22,304 nt of DNA from Arsenophonus sp052174495 (GCA_052174495.1 JBQMRR010000024.1:1-22304), one strand, 5' to 3'. Positions 1-8,543 are shown, counted from the stretch's first letter. The notes: generated by a model not told the origin, from the sequence alone. Numbers and translations are program-made.

Positions 1-120
1 ACGAGGTATTACATCGTAAGTATCGACAATAATTTTACGACCAGTTAAACCACAATCACGCATTGAACAGCCTATAACAAAACAACCTGTGAATTAATGA
101 AATATTTAGTATTTTTATAT
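1..120 (-). pseudogene. metK: S-adenosylmethionine synthase fragment (decayed)
   Basis: Read on the minus strand, about 25 codons match the central conserved stretch of MetK, the enzyme making S-adenosylmethionine from methionine and ATP. DCGLTGRKIIVDTY is intact. Before it, TKYFIN and then TG.FVIG are joined by a one-base frameshift near position 86. The family has VIGGPMGDCG where this copy has VIGCSMRDCG, and the glycine-rich stretch after DTY is replaced by DVIPR. Damage to glycines that are nearly invariant, plus the frameshift, argue for a pseudogene. The 3' part would lie left of the window. No N-terminal half is visible at the other end of the prophage, so a simple insertion into metK is not supported. 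An intact copy elsewhere cannot be excluded. Confidence 0.7.
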
Positions 121-322
121 ACATATTCTATATGTAAGACTCAAAAACATGAGATATTTAAAAGGGGGGGGAGGACGTCCAGTAAATGTGGATCTCTTCC
201 TAGGATAAACTGGATCTATCTGGGGTAACTTAAGGTTATTAAGTTATACATAGTGAAATAGTAATCATTGCGCAAATTAACTGATTTTTTAAATCATCTT
301 ACTGCTTAAAATCCTATCCGGT

Positions 323-974
323 TCAGTAGGTAGAAAAACATAATGGTTTTGCTTTTCTTCTGCTGATCTCTATTGTAGTAATTTGATCTTCAGGGATGAA
401 AGTAGCAAGAGCGCCGTAGTTATAATGAATAACATCCCCCCATACTCTACCACTCATCACTATTTGCTGAACTTCTATGCGTGACATAGAGAATGAGATC
501 GCTGTTATTACCAAGTGTAAAATGCTCATTTGGAATTCCTTGAAGCGTACTGGTAATCGTGACAACAAACCAGAACCATCTTTTAGTACCACAAATAATT
601 CGGTCACCTAATAATCCGTCAGGTTAAACATTTATTCATAGGCAGAGTGGGGTTACCCATCAAACCACAAGGATATTGTGCTTCTGTAGAAACGCATGCA
701 ACCGTTTACGCCCATATTTACGCCACGATCAACATCCAGAGTCCAATGCCAATAACACTGATAATAACGTTATCGTATAAGAATTGACGCCATACCATAA
801 TGTTACGTGGTATATTGCCGTCGGCAAGAGGGTAAAAATCAGTGTGGAGAAAAAAATATCAATAAGTTCATGATGGTCTTTTAGACCGACATTTGTAATA
901 AAGTAACTAATGTATCCAGAGAGCAGCATTACCAGTATCTCTTAAGGTAAATCGAGCAGAGTTAAATCAAGCAT
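323..974 (-). pseudogene. Prophage membrane protein with soluble C-terminal domain
   Basis: The start at 974 is chosen because AAGGAG sits six bases upstream of ATG (981-987). A stop interrupts codon 11 (MLDLTLLDLP then stop). An open stretch then encodes hydrophobic segments (GYISYFITNVGL, LIFTLLPTAIYHVTLWYGV, ITLLSVLLAL). After a frameshift near 730 the frame reads WRKYGRKRLHAFL, and the C-terminal part reads TELFVVLKDGSGLL, ending GALATFIPEDQITTIEI and a stop at 323. The product would be about 217 residues: two or three membrane helices followed by a cytoplasmic domain. The C-terminal pattern recalls DUF6338-type phage and bacterial membrane proteins, but I do not assign a function. It lies 83 bases beyond the mor stop, at the far end of the leftward early module. 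Confidence 0.55.
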
Positions 975-1056
975 ATTCATCTCCTTTGCATAGATGCTAT
1001 TATGAAGATGATAATAACAAAAAAGCACTGAAATACTGAAAGTACGTTATAAATGA

Positions 1057-1393
1057 TCATCCTGCCTGCTTATCCTCATCTTCAAACAGATTGCGCTAGA
1101 TGCGGGCCAGTTCTTTTCTTTTTTAACCCGTTTGATCACGCAATAAATTCACTGTAGTAAGACTTTGTATTTTGCGTTCCAGGGGTAATGCTTATGTCCA
1201 TTGAAATCAGCAAATATTTCCAGATCACGCTGATTAATTTTCCACATCCAACCGCATTGAGAAATAAACATTCTGCTTCCCCCAGACCTCGTATTATTTA
1301 GCTGCCGATGGCATCTCCTATCTGACTGGGAACAACGGAGTCAATATCGATAATCTGTCTGACGGGTCTGCGCCGTGTATTCGGTAAGCTCAA
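1057..1393 (-). pseudogene. mor: Mor-family transcription activator remnant
   Basis: Mor-type proteins activate middle or late transcription of Mu-like phages by binding an imperfect dyad next to the promoter. The N-terminal part here reads RQIIDIDSVVPSQIGDAIG, followed by a stop. Shifting frame gives QRDLEIFADFNGHKHY, then KYKVLLQ, a stop, and IYCVIKRVKKE, then ELARI and NLFEDEDKQAG before the stop at 1057-1059. The FNGHxYxELAxKYxVSxxxIYxxIKRV pattern is the C-terminal helix-turn-helix signature of the Mor/C family. At least two frameshifts and two stops inactivate it. The exact start is unknown; the gene begins immediately after the gemA stop. Order gemA-mor matches Mu-like early regions. 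Confidence 0.7.
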
Positions 1394-1882
1394 CTAGTAA
1401 CCCCGGCCCTTTATTACGAAAGGTATTATCTAGTATAAGGTTTGTCCTCATCACGCGTTTTTGCCAGTGCTTAAGTTTCTCGATAACCTGGCTATAGTAT
1501 AGGCTTGATAGCTATCTAGCTAGTAAGGGAATTACAGCCGATTTTTAGTTTAAAAAATGGGCTAGGGTTTTTGCTAACGCATCACGGAGAATATACTCCT
1601 TATCAGCCATTGCTTTGACACAGGGCCTGCATTTTCTGGATTTACGGACGGTCGGTTTACTTTTTCGTCGTGGGTTGAGTCGGGTTTGGTACGAGAGCTT
1701 TTTGCTTTCAGGGCGTTTAACACTTGTGCTAGTTGATCAATATTCAAGGTTTTTGCGAGGGTTTCTCCCGTTAGCCTTCACAGCATTTACCGGTAAGTCG
1801 TGTCGTCCAGTTTGAGATAATGGGCGGCATTGTGGATTACTGCAGATATTTTTGTCAGGGCATCGGAATCGTCCTTTATCAT
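1394..1882 (-). pseudogene. gemA: GemA (DUF1018) phage regulatory protein remnant
   Basis: The start at 1882 opens MIKDDSDALTKISAVIHNAA, followed by YLKLDDTTYR, which matches the GemA pattern of an N-terminal IH.AxxxLxLDDxTYRxML motif. Two in-frame stops follow DTTYR and ML. The next part reads LTGETLAKTLNIDQLAQVLN, as in the family motif TGKxSxxxLxxxELxxVL. A frameshift then leads to MADKEYILRDALAKTLAHFL and VIEKLKHWQKRV, resembling the family's C-terminal V..L..W. The frame closes at TAG 1394-1396. In Mu, gemA is an early or middle gene tied to host gene expression, next to mor, the same neighbour as here. Length (about 160 residues) fits the family. Confidence 0.7.
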
Positions 1883-2194
1883 TTCTGATCAAAGTTCCTT
1901 ATACCATTAATAAAAAATAACCCTTTGAGTTTTGAAGGATTATAAAATGAATATCGTTACTATACAATTGAATGCGTTAAATACCGCTTTTCCACTATGA
2001 TTTCTTTATAAAAATCGTCTTGGCATTCATATCTTTGATATTTCAATTTTTTTTGCTAACTGTTCGGCGCTTGTTAACAAGGTGGTTTTCGTATTAAACT
2101 CTTGTGTATGCAGCGTAGAAAAGCATTACCGGAATAAGAGTGGGGACTAGCGTATATCGCTAAAATTAATATCCAGATGATGATTTCTGCTCTT
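1883..2194 (-). other. Gap with an unassigned coding scrap
   Basis: This AT-rich gap separates gemA from the LysE-type remnant. On the minus strand, roughly 2030-2115 keeps a short open frame, EFNTKTTLLTSAEQLAKKIE. It could be the end of a small helical protein, but no start or family is recognisable. No terminator, tRNA or repeat is visible. Confidence 0.3.
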
Positions 2195-2793
2195 TTACTG
2201 AATTAAGGTCGGGTGTTCAATAAAATAAAGACTGAACGCAATAAATATCAGTAAACCGGTAAACGGGCGGTTTTATTATTTACGGATTTCTGGCGATTGA
2301 AAATAAGACCGCAAGCGGCGGAATGAACGCGTAGAGCATCATCATCAGTTCATCGATCATCGTCATCGTCAAGGTCATGAGGGTAATTTGTAGCTCTAAC
2401 GATTGGGACGGATTAAGAAAGACCGATAGTGTGGCAAGCAGGAAAGTGAGCGCTTTGGTGTTGGTGATGTCGGTCAGAAAACTTCAGCAGAACTGTTACG
2501 CATACCAGATCAATGTCATAACATCGTAAACACCCATGATGACTAGTGCACACCAGGTTTTTGTAGGCGGCAAACAGCAGCCAGAGTAAGCTAATGCCTT
2601 TCAGAAATGGTCAGGCTCTCGCTGAAGCGCGTAAGGCTTCAATGCTCAGTTGTCCACATGGCGTCGTCAAACTAATGCCGTATGGCCCCGATCGACAATA
2701 AGCGGCAGCGTTTAGTGTTATCTCCACTGGAAGGCATGATTAAAGGTGAGAATAGCCGCCAGCGCTAGGTAATACGGCACTAAGCAATGGCAT
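2195..2793 (-). pseudogene. LysE/RhtB-type amino-acid exporter remnant
   Basis: Proteins of the LysE/RhtB superfamily export amino acids or their analogues through a six-helix inner-membrane fold of about 200 residues. The span from ATG at 2793 to TAA at 2195-2197 gives about 199 codons, close to that length. Near the N-terminus one frame reads YLALAAILTFNHA. The middle gives LKGISLLWLLFAAYKNL, comparable to the family's VRYLGAxYLLYLGxKxL. An open block then reads DITNTKALTFLLATLSVFLN followed by PSQSLELQITLMTLTMTMID, matching the family's NPKA.LFFxxxLPQFVxP and next helix. The end reads FSIARNP, a stop, then LFTGLLIFIAFSLYF by frameshift. It sits between gam and gemA, so it looks like cargo picked up by the phage. 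The substrate cannot be predicted. Confidence 0.6.
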
Positions 2794-2804
2794 CCATTAA
2801 AAAA

Positions 2805-2990
2805 TTAACTAAAGGTCAAGATTAATGGTTTATTTCTTTCTTCTGTTTGAAGATGCGGCGGAGTTGGCATTGAGGGTGAATGTACTGTCATATCGGTTAA
2901 TGGATCGATATCCAAGTTAAGTACTTAGGTACCATATCGCTGCCCGCAATTAGAGCAAGCAAGGGTGAGATTAATCCCCTCACTCACCAT
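2805..2990 (-). pseudogene. Small zinc-ribbon-like phage protein, broken by one stop
   Basis: The frame from ATG 2990 reads MVSEGINLTLACSNCGQRYG, a stop, then VLNLDIDPLTDMTVH and SPSMPTPPHLQTEERNKP, ending at TAA 2805-2807. Apart from that one stop the roughly 60-codon frame is open. A CxxC pair (CSNC) is visible, but no second pair, so metal binding would need a partner or dimer. It lies 11 bases upstream of the LysE-type remnant and in the same direction. I do not recognise the family; small one-knuckle proteins are common in early regions of Mu-like phages. Confidence 0.45.
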
Positions 2991-3009
2991 TTTCCGCTTA
3001 TTGAATGAT

Positions 3010-3179
3010 GTTTACCTGAATGAAATTGAAGTGTTTTATTGTCTGATCTCAGTTGATGTAGGTAATGGTCATAATTTAATGTTCTTATCCAATAATGCTA
3101 TCAATGCGGTCATATTTTATTGAACTACCTAGAACTCGTAATAAGCCATATAAGGTTGATTTTCAAATAGGTAATGCAT
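3010..3179 (-). pseudogene. Small hypothetical early gene, broken
   Basis: The frame from ATG 3179 reads MHYLFENQPYMAYYEF, a stop, then after two more stops NMTALIALLDKNIKL and PTSTEIRQ. It is co-directional with its neighbours in the leftward early module. No family is recognised. The evidence for a gene is its position and its residual coding-like sequence only. Confidence 0.3.
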
Positions 3180-3258
3180 AGGCTAAACTGAAGCTTTTTT
3201 TAGCCTTACTGCAGGTAGGCTTTATTGTCTGATAAATCCTATTGCAGGATCGACTCTT

Positions 3259-3411
3259 TTATTCAGTGATATCATTGATTAACAAGGTGGATTCGGAAAT
3301 TTTATCAAAGAATGCATTACATTCCTTGCGGAAACGCTCATATGCAATTTGCACCCGTTTAAGGTGAGTGTTAATTTTTTTGATCTAAAGAAAACCTATT
3401 TTCTTTATCAT
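3259..3411 (-). pseudogene. Small hypothetical gene coupled to gam, one stop
   Basis: The start ATG (3409-3411) overlaps the gam stop TGA (3408-3410) as ATGA, a classic translational-coupling arrangement. The frame reads MIKKIGFL, a stop, then IKKINTHLKRVQIAYERFRK and ECNAFFDKISESTLLINDIT, ending at TAA 3259-3261. The product would be about 50 residues, basic and helical, and is broken by a single stop. No family is recognised. Confidence 0.45.
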
Positions 3412-3937
3412 GATATAACCTTCTTCTCAAAGAAGGTAATAATAAAATCCTTAAGCTGCTTACGAAACGTAATGCCGGGAAATTCATTTACTAGATAGTG
3501 TCCTGATTTTTTGGCAGGAGATTTTTATTAACCTATGCTTCATGAATAATGCAGTCGGTCTATCCGTTTTCTTTTAGCGATTGTAGATATCGTCCATTCC
3601 TTTTAGCAAAACGGATGATGGGCGGTTACGCCATGGACTCCTCGCTGGTCATCAGGTTAGGCGTTTTAGTTTTACCATTTTCGATAAACTCTTCACGATT
3701 ATCTTCATATCAGGTCTGCATGCCTATTTGCAATAGGGTTATCACTGTTTTCTTGGCTTCAATATTGGCAGCATGTTTATCGGTTAACTGCGTAATTTCA
3801 TTATTAATCTGTGTCCCAGTCAGGTGATTTCCCGTTGGATATCACCCAGATCTTTAATATTATTTATGGCTTACTCATGGATTTTCGGGGGCGCAGGAAG
3901 CTGCTGAGGCTTTAAGTCGCGTTATTTTCTTTTCCAT
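3408..3937 (-). pseudogene. gam: Host-nuclease inhibitor Gam remnant
   Basis: Mu Gam binds the ends of linear phage DNA as a Ku-like dimer and protects them from host exonucleases. The start at 3937 reads MEKKITRLKASAASCAPENP, followed after stops by INNIKDLGDIQREIT, INNEITQLTDKHAANIEAKK, VITLLQIGMQT, YEDNREEFIENGKTKTPNLM, RPIIRFAKRNGRYLQSLKEN, GLTAFI, VNK, and finally a frame reading QLKDFIITFFEKKV before TGA at 3408-3410. This follows the Gam layout: an N-terminal IxxLGxxQREIxxL segment, a coiled middle, a NGGKxKxxNL motif, an RP motif and a C-terminal VE.LRxxGLxxFI. Several stops and shifts inactivate it. The ATG is preceded by AAGGTAAAAAAG, a usable ribosome-binding site. Confidence 0.75.
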
Positions 3938-3942
3938 CTTTT

Positions 3943-4167
3943 TTACCTTTTCATTAGCAAGGTCGGGAATTGAACGCGCTCGAAAATAATGTTTTCAAAG
4001 GGGTCAATGTGTTCAATATCCTCTCAAATACGTTAATTCGATATTGGGCGTCGATTTCATCGAGACAGTAATCCTGTTCATTAAAATCACGGCAGTTTTT
4101 GCAAATCGATAAATAGGTTTCATAGTCCTGTTCCGGGATATCGAGGGTTTTTGTCAGATAAATTCAT
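3943..4167 (-). pseudogene. Hypothetical acidic early protein, frameshifted
   Basis: From ATG 4167 the frame MNLSDKNPRYPGTG shifts to LTKTLDIPEQDYETYLSICK, then NCRDFNEQDYCLDEIDAQYR and INVFE. A second shift gives EDIEHIDPFENIIFERVQFP, then TLLMKR and TAA 3943-3945, six bases before the gam start. It is strongly acidic. A CxxC and another Cys are present (ICKNC, YCLDE), but I do not recognise a family. Location just upstream of gam points to an early phage gene of unknown role. Confidence 0.45.
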
Positions 4168-4426
4168 TATCGTGCGCTAATACTGGCAAGGTGTGTTTTT
4201 ATAATTAACGTACTTTTCAGGTTATTCGGGAGTTATCTTCCGAGAATTGATATTTCTCGTAGTGCCCTAACGATCGGTACCCATAGGGAATAGCGAACAG
4301 CATGGGCATTTTAATGTAAGGCATCATAGCTTCGTAATGTAGCAGAGTAATGGTCGGCAACTATAGGCATCGACGGTAAACTGATTGACGTAAAGTCTCC
4401 TGTCTAAGTTTGTCCATCACCGACAT
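4155..4426 (-). pseudogene. Hypothetical early gene after the B ATPase, broken
   Basis: A likely start at 4426 gives MSVMDKLRQETLRQSVYRRC. Shifted frames continue with VADHYSATLRSYDAL, then IKMPMLFAIPYGYRSLGHYE and KYQFSEDNSRIT. The gene begins 14 bases after the probable end of the B ATPase and runs into the next hypothetical gene. No family was recognised and its end is uncertain. Confidence 0.35.
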
Positions 4427-4439
4427 GGCATTTCCTGAA

Positions 4440-5675
4440 CTATTGCTGAATGAGCTGCTCAGCTATCACTACGGGTTTTTAATGGTCACGGGCGGGGTTC
4501 AGAATAAAAACTTTCTTTTAATACACACTGTAAATAATATTGGCGTCGATAACAGAGATGAGATTTTGAACGACCAGGTTCATGGCAGAAGTCAGTAGAT
4601 TGCCGATAGCTAGTGGGTATAGCAGACAAACTGGTATATCTTTTTTAGTCACAGTTAGCTTAGGCGTTGACTCAGTGCTGAATATCGCATCCTGGCTAAG
4701 GACTGTACTCATGTTACCATCGACGCGTTTAAATTTGAAATGAAGAAAGTCTTCAGGTGTTCATTCAGCAGAGGAAGGGCAATTACCTCGCAGCGCTTAC
4801 TACTTCCTTTTATCGCTAATAGGGGCTCAGATAATTTGTGGCCCAATCGGGTTGTCCCAGCAGGACGATGGACAGCAGTTTTTAAAAGCCATCTTACAGC
4901 TCAAAGAAGCGTTTAAGTGCTTTAAGGTTGGGATGGGCAGGCAAATGGGCTTCTTTAATCAGCAGTACATGGCTCTACCCCGGCACGGCTGCTCTCTTTT
5001 AATAATCGGTCTAGCTTACGGAAGTGAGCTTTGGGTGAGCGTTTCAGTTTTTAGAGAGGCAGCGTATGGACAATAGCCTCGGTGATACTGGCGGCTTTCA
5101 GGCTTTTACCCTGATGGTCGTTATTTCCATCATCAACACGTAAGGTTCAATGACCACCATACGGAGCGTTTTTCCGATAGATGCGGTCAGTCAGATTACG
5201 TCTCAGGGTGCTTTTATCAAAGCTGGATTCGCTGATAACGATGATAAAACTGCTATAGTGGGCGGGGTCCTGGTGCAACGCCTAGCGCACATAACGGCTT
5301 TTCGTGGGGTTAAAAAACATCTTCATACCCCTTTGTTATGGCCTGGTTATGAAATAGGGCGTGAAGCAGAAAAATATTTTTTGCTAGCAAGCAGTAATGC
5401 CTGTTTTTTGAGTAACATAGTGTCTACTCATTGTTAAATAGTATGTGTTTTCCTTGCTGTTAGAGGTTACACGTTAAAGCAGTCGTTCGCTGCAATTCCC
5501 TGGTTAGACAGCCAGGCCCCGGATACGCTGTTTTAGTGCATCGATGCCCTGGTTCTTGGCCCACTTGGTGGTAGTTGACCATCTGCGCTAACGTCGTCTT
5601 GGAAAGGTCGAGCGTACGGGAAAGTACCGCCTGATTTAGATTGTGGTGTTATAACAGGATTTTAAGTTTTAGCAT
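4440..5675 (-). pseudogene. Transposition AAA ATPase (MuB/ExeA-like) remnant
   Basis: The B-type ATPase selects target DNA and activates the transposase. The start at 5675 gives MLKLKILL, a stop, then HHNLNQAVLSRTLDLSKTTL and AQMVNYHQWAKNQGIDAL, an N-terminal helix-turn-helix as in BcepMu-type B proteins. Downstream come KMFFNPTKSRYVRAALHQDP and a Walker A region reading ISESSFDKSTLRRNL, where the family has GESGSGKSTLRRDL. VVIEPYVLMME follows, then RKLDRLLKESSRAG, a Walker B region HVLLIKEAHLP (family LVIEEAH), LKALKRFFEL, MAFK, LSIVLLGQP and HFKFKRVDGNMSTVL. The C-terminal part reads LLYPLAIGNLLTSAMNLVVQ. Loss of all three Walker A glycines and many frameshifts make it inactive. It lies immediately downstream of the transposase operon. 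Confidence 0.8.
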
Positions 5676-5694
5676 GATAATATTCGATTAACTG

Positions 5695-6211
5695 TGACTA
5701 GCCAGACTGACTATTACATCTCCCATCAGCGCCATTAACTCATCACTTAGTGCGTTAAGCTGCTCTCAGCCGGAAGGCTATCCGGAAAGCTCTAGATTAG
5801 AGTGGTGTAAAATTCATTGCGCTAGATCTTACCTGATGTCTGAAAACCTGCCGTAGGGAGTTGCACCACCATGGCCGGATTTAAGCGCTCTTCAAAATTC
5901 AGCATGCAAACTGTAGAGGGGGCCTGGTTCTGTTTAGCCCAATAAATTGGTGGGTATTGCATTCATTGTCCAGATAAAGGTTAAAGCGACCAAAGGGTAA
6001 GGTGTTGCTTTTTTTGCGTGGGGCAGCTTCGCCTGGCATTGTGGTGGCATATAGTCTCTGTTTAATTTTCGCCAGATGGTGCACTCTGTAGTGTGAGGTA
6101 ATCTATTGAATGATTTGCCAAATGTCGGGCTGCTATTCATAGCAAATTCGTACTCGTTTTTTGTAACTTCCGCATCTGGCAGAAGCTTTCCAGCTCGTCC
6201 TGATTAATCAT
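5695..6211 (-). pseudogene. Hypothetical gene(s) between transposase and ATPase
   Basis: The start at 6211 is well supported by AAGGAG seven bases upstream. It opens MINQDELESFCQMRKLQKTS, hits a stop after TNLL, and continues in other frames: HLAKIKQRLYATTMPGEAAP, RKKSNTLPFGRFNLYLDNEC and, near 5740, EQLNALSDELMALMGDVIVS. The total of about 170 codons may be one or two small genes. I recognise no family. Its position in the transposase-ATPase operon suggests a role in early replication, but that is inference from neighbours only. Confidence 0.4.
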
Positions 6212-6234
6212 GACCAACTCCTTCACTATCACGC

Positions 6235-7516
6235 TAGGGATTACGCACTATCTGTACGGTATCTGCCTATGCAAATGCCGGGGACTTGCCATACATCGTA
6301 TTTACTTCCCCTGAACGGACACGCGAAGGTTGGTGTTAATCTTACAGTTTTCCAGCAGACTCACCGGCAGTTCGCGCATATGTCAGTTAAGGGGGTAGCC
6401 TTCATTAACTGTCTAGGGGTAAAATACTCAGCTAGCAGTGGGTTCGGTTATGCTTTTACGCTATAACCCGACCAGGTGGTTTAGTTCATCAATATTATCG
6501 ACTTCCATAAACCGCAGGCTGGATTCAAAATGGCACTCTAGAATTTTGTGTACCTTTTCCACTGAGTTAGTAACGCTGGAATTGTTGGCTTTATGTGCGA
6601 TAAGTTGAATACTAAGTGTTTTATACAAATTGCGCATGGTGAACAAGACTAGTGCGTAACCGAAGTTGGTATAAAGAATGCGTGGTAGGCTATGTTGTAG
6701 TACGTCGACGCCCACTGCGTTCTTGCATGGCATCAATTAGTACATCGGTAAAGTTTTGTGTCATTTTGCTGCCGAAATAGTACTCAACGTAAATCCAGTC
6801 GCTGGTATGGTCAATCAGCTCAAATGAGAAGACGCCTTAATTTATAATACAAGCCAGATTTTTAGGAGGTTATTTGAGTTGAATTCTATTTCACGCATCA
6901 GACATCACGCATCATGAATCAGGCATCACGCATCATGTGCAGGCCAGCGGTGTCCATGAGAATCGTGCGCCACTTATCTGAATTTTTTAGATAATAGAGT
7001 ACACACAGCGATCCATCTCCACTGCCAGACATGATTGAGGTACAGGCTTTTACCTCTATATACAGAGGTATAAGATGCGCCTAACTAGTGGTTGTAGTGC
7101 AGGCGATAACGGTGCAGCGCTCAACTGATGGTATCCACCAACAAGGGAAACCACTTGTCCATCTCGTTATCAATGTACTCGGCATTAATCAAGTTGTTTG
7201 CTAGCAGGTTGTTAACCGCCTACTAACTATAAAGGCGCTCGCTATTTTTGCGATGCGAGGCCATAATCACGCTGGATTCTCTAGAGCTTTCTTCACGAGT
7301 CAGAGCACTAGTGCCATAATCTACCTGCTGATTGCGCAATAGTTTAGCTCTTATCTGTTTGATTTTACGCAGCAGCGTGGCTTTGGAAATACTGAGTGCC
7401 TGATGCCCTGTCTGATAAACTGTGTTTTTGCTGCCATGCTCGGCTCTTTCGGTGGTTTGGGCTATTGTTAACAGGCGTTTGATCAGGATGAGTTCATTAC
7501 ACCACCTCTTCGACAT
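6235..7516 (-). pseudogene. MuA-type DDE transposase remnant
   Basis: The transposase cuts and joins the phage ends during integration and replicative transposition. A start at 7516 (MSKRWCNELILIKRLLTIAQ) leads into SISKATLLRKIKQIRAK, a helix-turn-helix, then TSALTREESSRES and MASHRKNSERLYS, typical of the linker in BcepMu-type transposases. The catalytic core is recovered across frames: DGSLCVLYYLKNSDKW holds the first Asp, FELIDHTSDWIYVEYYFG follows, RILYTNFGYAL has Asn where the second Asp is expected, and TNSVEKVHKILECHFES keeps the Glu. RFMEVDNIDELNHLVGL and a C-terminal TNLRVS.GK.. follow. There are many shifts and stops, and a microrepeat at 6891-6937 interrupts the core. The length (about 425 codons) is shorter than MuA. 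Confidence 0.8.
6891..6937. repeat. Short degenerate direct repeat inside the transposase core
   Basis: The word CATCACGCATCA occurs at 6903-6914 and again at 6923-6934, 20 bases apart, with a third degenerate copy TTCACGCATCAGA at 6890-6902. On the coding (minus) strand it repeats the codons for MMRDA, with stops between copies. It looks like local duplication by slippage in a dead gene; the expected family sequence there has a single such segment before an EFY-type motif. Confidence 0.6.
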
Positions 7517-7519
7517 TAT

Positions 7520-7539
7520 CCTGTCCGGTACTGGACAGG
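7520..7539. promoter_or_regulatory. 20-bp dyad upstream of transposase start
   Basis: CCTGTCCGGTACTGGACAGG has 7-base perfect arms around a six-base centre that is itself nearly symmetric. It ends three bases before the chosen transposase ATG (7516, minus). In that place it could be an operator for the phage repressor or another regulator. Its half-site CCTGTCC is close to that of the dyad at 9345-9366. No binding protein can be named from sequence. Confidence 0.5.
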
Positions 7540-7744
7540 TATTACGGTAACTGAAAATCCGCATCGGCTTTTCCCCAGTTTGGACCAACTCTGATATTGC
7601 GTGATAGGGTAATGAAAATCATTGTGTAACACATTGGTTTCAAATGAGCATTATTAAATAAGTCCGCTAAATAGTTTGCGTGTGACGTGATATCACCATT
7701 ATGACTACTCAGTTTTCAGTCTTTCCTGAAAGCGCCCCCATTAA

Positions 7745-7926
7745 CATAGTTTTAACATTAAAACCACAAACCAATCTCTTCACAGAGCTGGCGTACGTCC
7801 TCTTTCCATAATGAGCGATATTGATCGAGTAGATCTTTTTTGCTCAGTTTATTGATTTTTTGATCTTTCTCATTGCCAGACGGCGGTTAGCTTTAAGTAC
7901 TCTTCCGTATTATGTAGTTCTGCCAT
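7745..7926 (-). pseudogene. Small charged early protein, frameshifted
   Basis: A start at 7926 gives MAELHNTEEYLKLTAVWQ, followed by a stop. The next frame reads NEKDQKINKLSKKDLLDQYR and SLWKEDVRQLCEEIGL. The C-terminal part is highly charged and helical. It lies just upstream of the transposase in the same direction, where Mu-like phages carry small regulators such as Ner, but I see no clear helix-turn-helix and do not assign it. Confidence 0.4.
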
Positions 7927-7949
7927 AAGTTCTTGTACACCGATATTGC

Positions 7950-8120
7950 GGTAAAGGAATTGAAGAGAGTACTGCATATAAAGATGCAGTAGCCATCAAA
8001 CGCAGCGAAAAACTGGTTCCTAAAAAAGAGAAACAACTGCAACAGTTAAGCCAGAAACTTACCGAAAAGACCTTATCGACAACTTCAAGCAATGAACAAA
8101 CACCACTTGATACTCAGCAG
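7950..8120 (+). pseudogene. Possible small charged ORF before the repressor
   Basis: The plus strand is open over YKDAVAIKRSEKLVPKKEKQ, LQQLSQKLTEKTLSTTSSNE and QTPLDTQQW, a lysine- and glutamine-rich helical stretch. The opposite-strand frame is Cys/Ser/Phe-rich and looks like a shadow. No start with a good ribosome-binding site is visible, and no family is recognised. It could be a separate small gene ahead of the repressor or an extension of it. Confidence 0.3.
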
Positions 8121-8124
8121 TGGT

Positions 8125-8383
8125 GTCATACTGATGCTGGGAAAAGGGGGTGGAAGAAATCGCCTCAAATGAGAGCGCTTACGTTTTAACTTAGTCAGGA
8201 AAACCTTCGCCGCGAATGGTGCGGAGTTAAAACTCACTCAATACAACTATAAAAAATGAGCGATATTCTGACACGGGGCTACTTAATCGAGGCGAAAGCA
8301 TTAGGGGTTGATCTCAATTATATGATGATCGGGGTCGAAGTGATAAAGTCAGTATGCTCGATGTGACACGCGATAAGGAATAG
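8125..8383 (+). pseudogene. XRE-family repressor-like protein remnant
   Basis: Helix-turn-helix repressors of this kind keep transposable prophages silent. Joining frames gives VEEIAS, NRLK, ERLRFNLV, then AELKLTQYNYK. A further shift gives GYLIEAKALGVDLNYMMIGV followed by RSDKVSMLDVTRDKE and TAG at 8381-8383. The pattern RLxxxRLxxxLSQExxAxxxGVxxxTQxNYExGxxxPxxxYLxxxxxxGxDxxYxxxGxRS is typical of the small XRE proteins encoded by prophages. At least three frameshifts or stops inactivate it. It is the only recognisable regulator transcribed rightward here, opposite to the transposase operon, consistent with the lysogeny switch position. Confidence 0.6.
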
Positions 8384-8543
8384 GCTAACTGATTGACAGC
8401 TTTCAGGCATATTCCAAATAAGTCAGGAGATTATTTTCCAACGCACGATATCAGACTTGTCTAAAAAAAGCTGCCCACAAGTTGCCCTTAAGTCGTCATC
8501 CCTCTATTCGTTGTCCCTAAATAGGGTTATTTGAGAGTGATAA
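8384..8543. other. Convergent gap between repressor and methyltransferase
   Basis: The repressor-like gene (plus) and the methyltransferase (minus) converge here. The only structure is CCCTAAATAGGG at 8515-8526, a perfect five-base dyad around AA. The loop is too tight and there is no T-run, so I do not call it a terminator. Nothing else is supported. Confidence 0.3.

Noticed and set aside
1615..1815. Plus-strand frame of 66 codons
   Set aside because: The opposite strand carries GemA homology over the same span, so this is a shadow.
4852..5437. Two plus-strand frames (74 and 95 codons)
   Set aside because: The minus strand over this span encodes the Walker A to Walker B part of the ATPase; the plus frames are shadows.
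8515..8526. Palindrome CCCTAAATAGGG as terminator
   Set aside because: The loop is two bases and no T-run follows on either strand; a 12-base dyad is expected by chance in a window this size.
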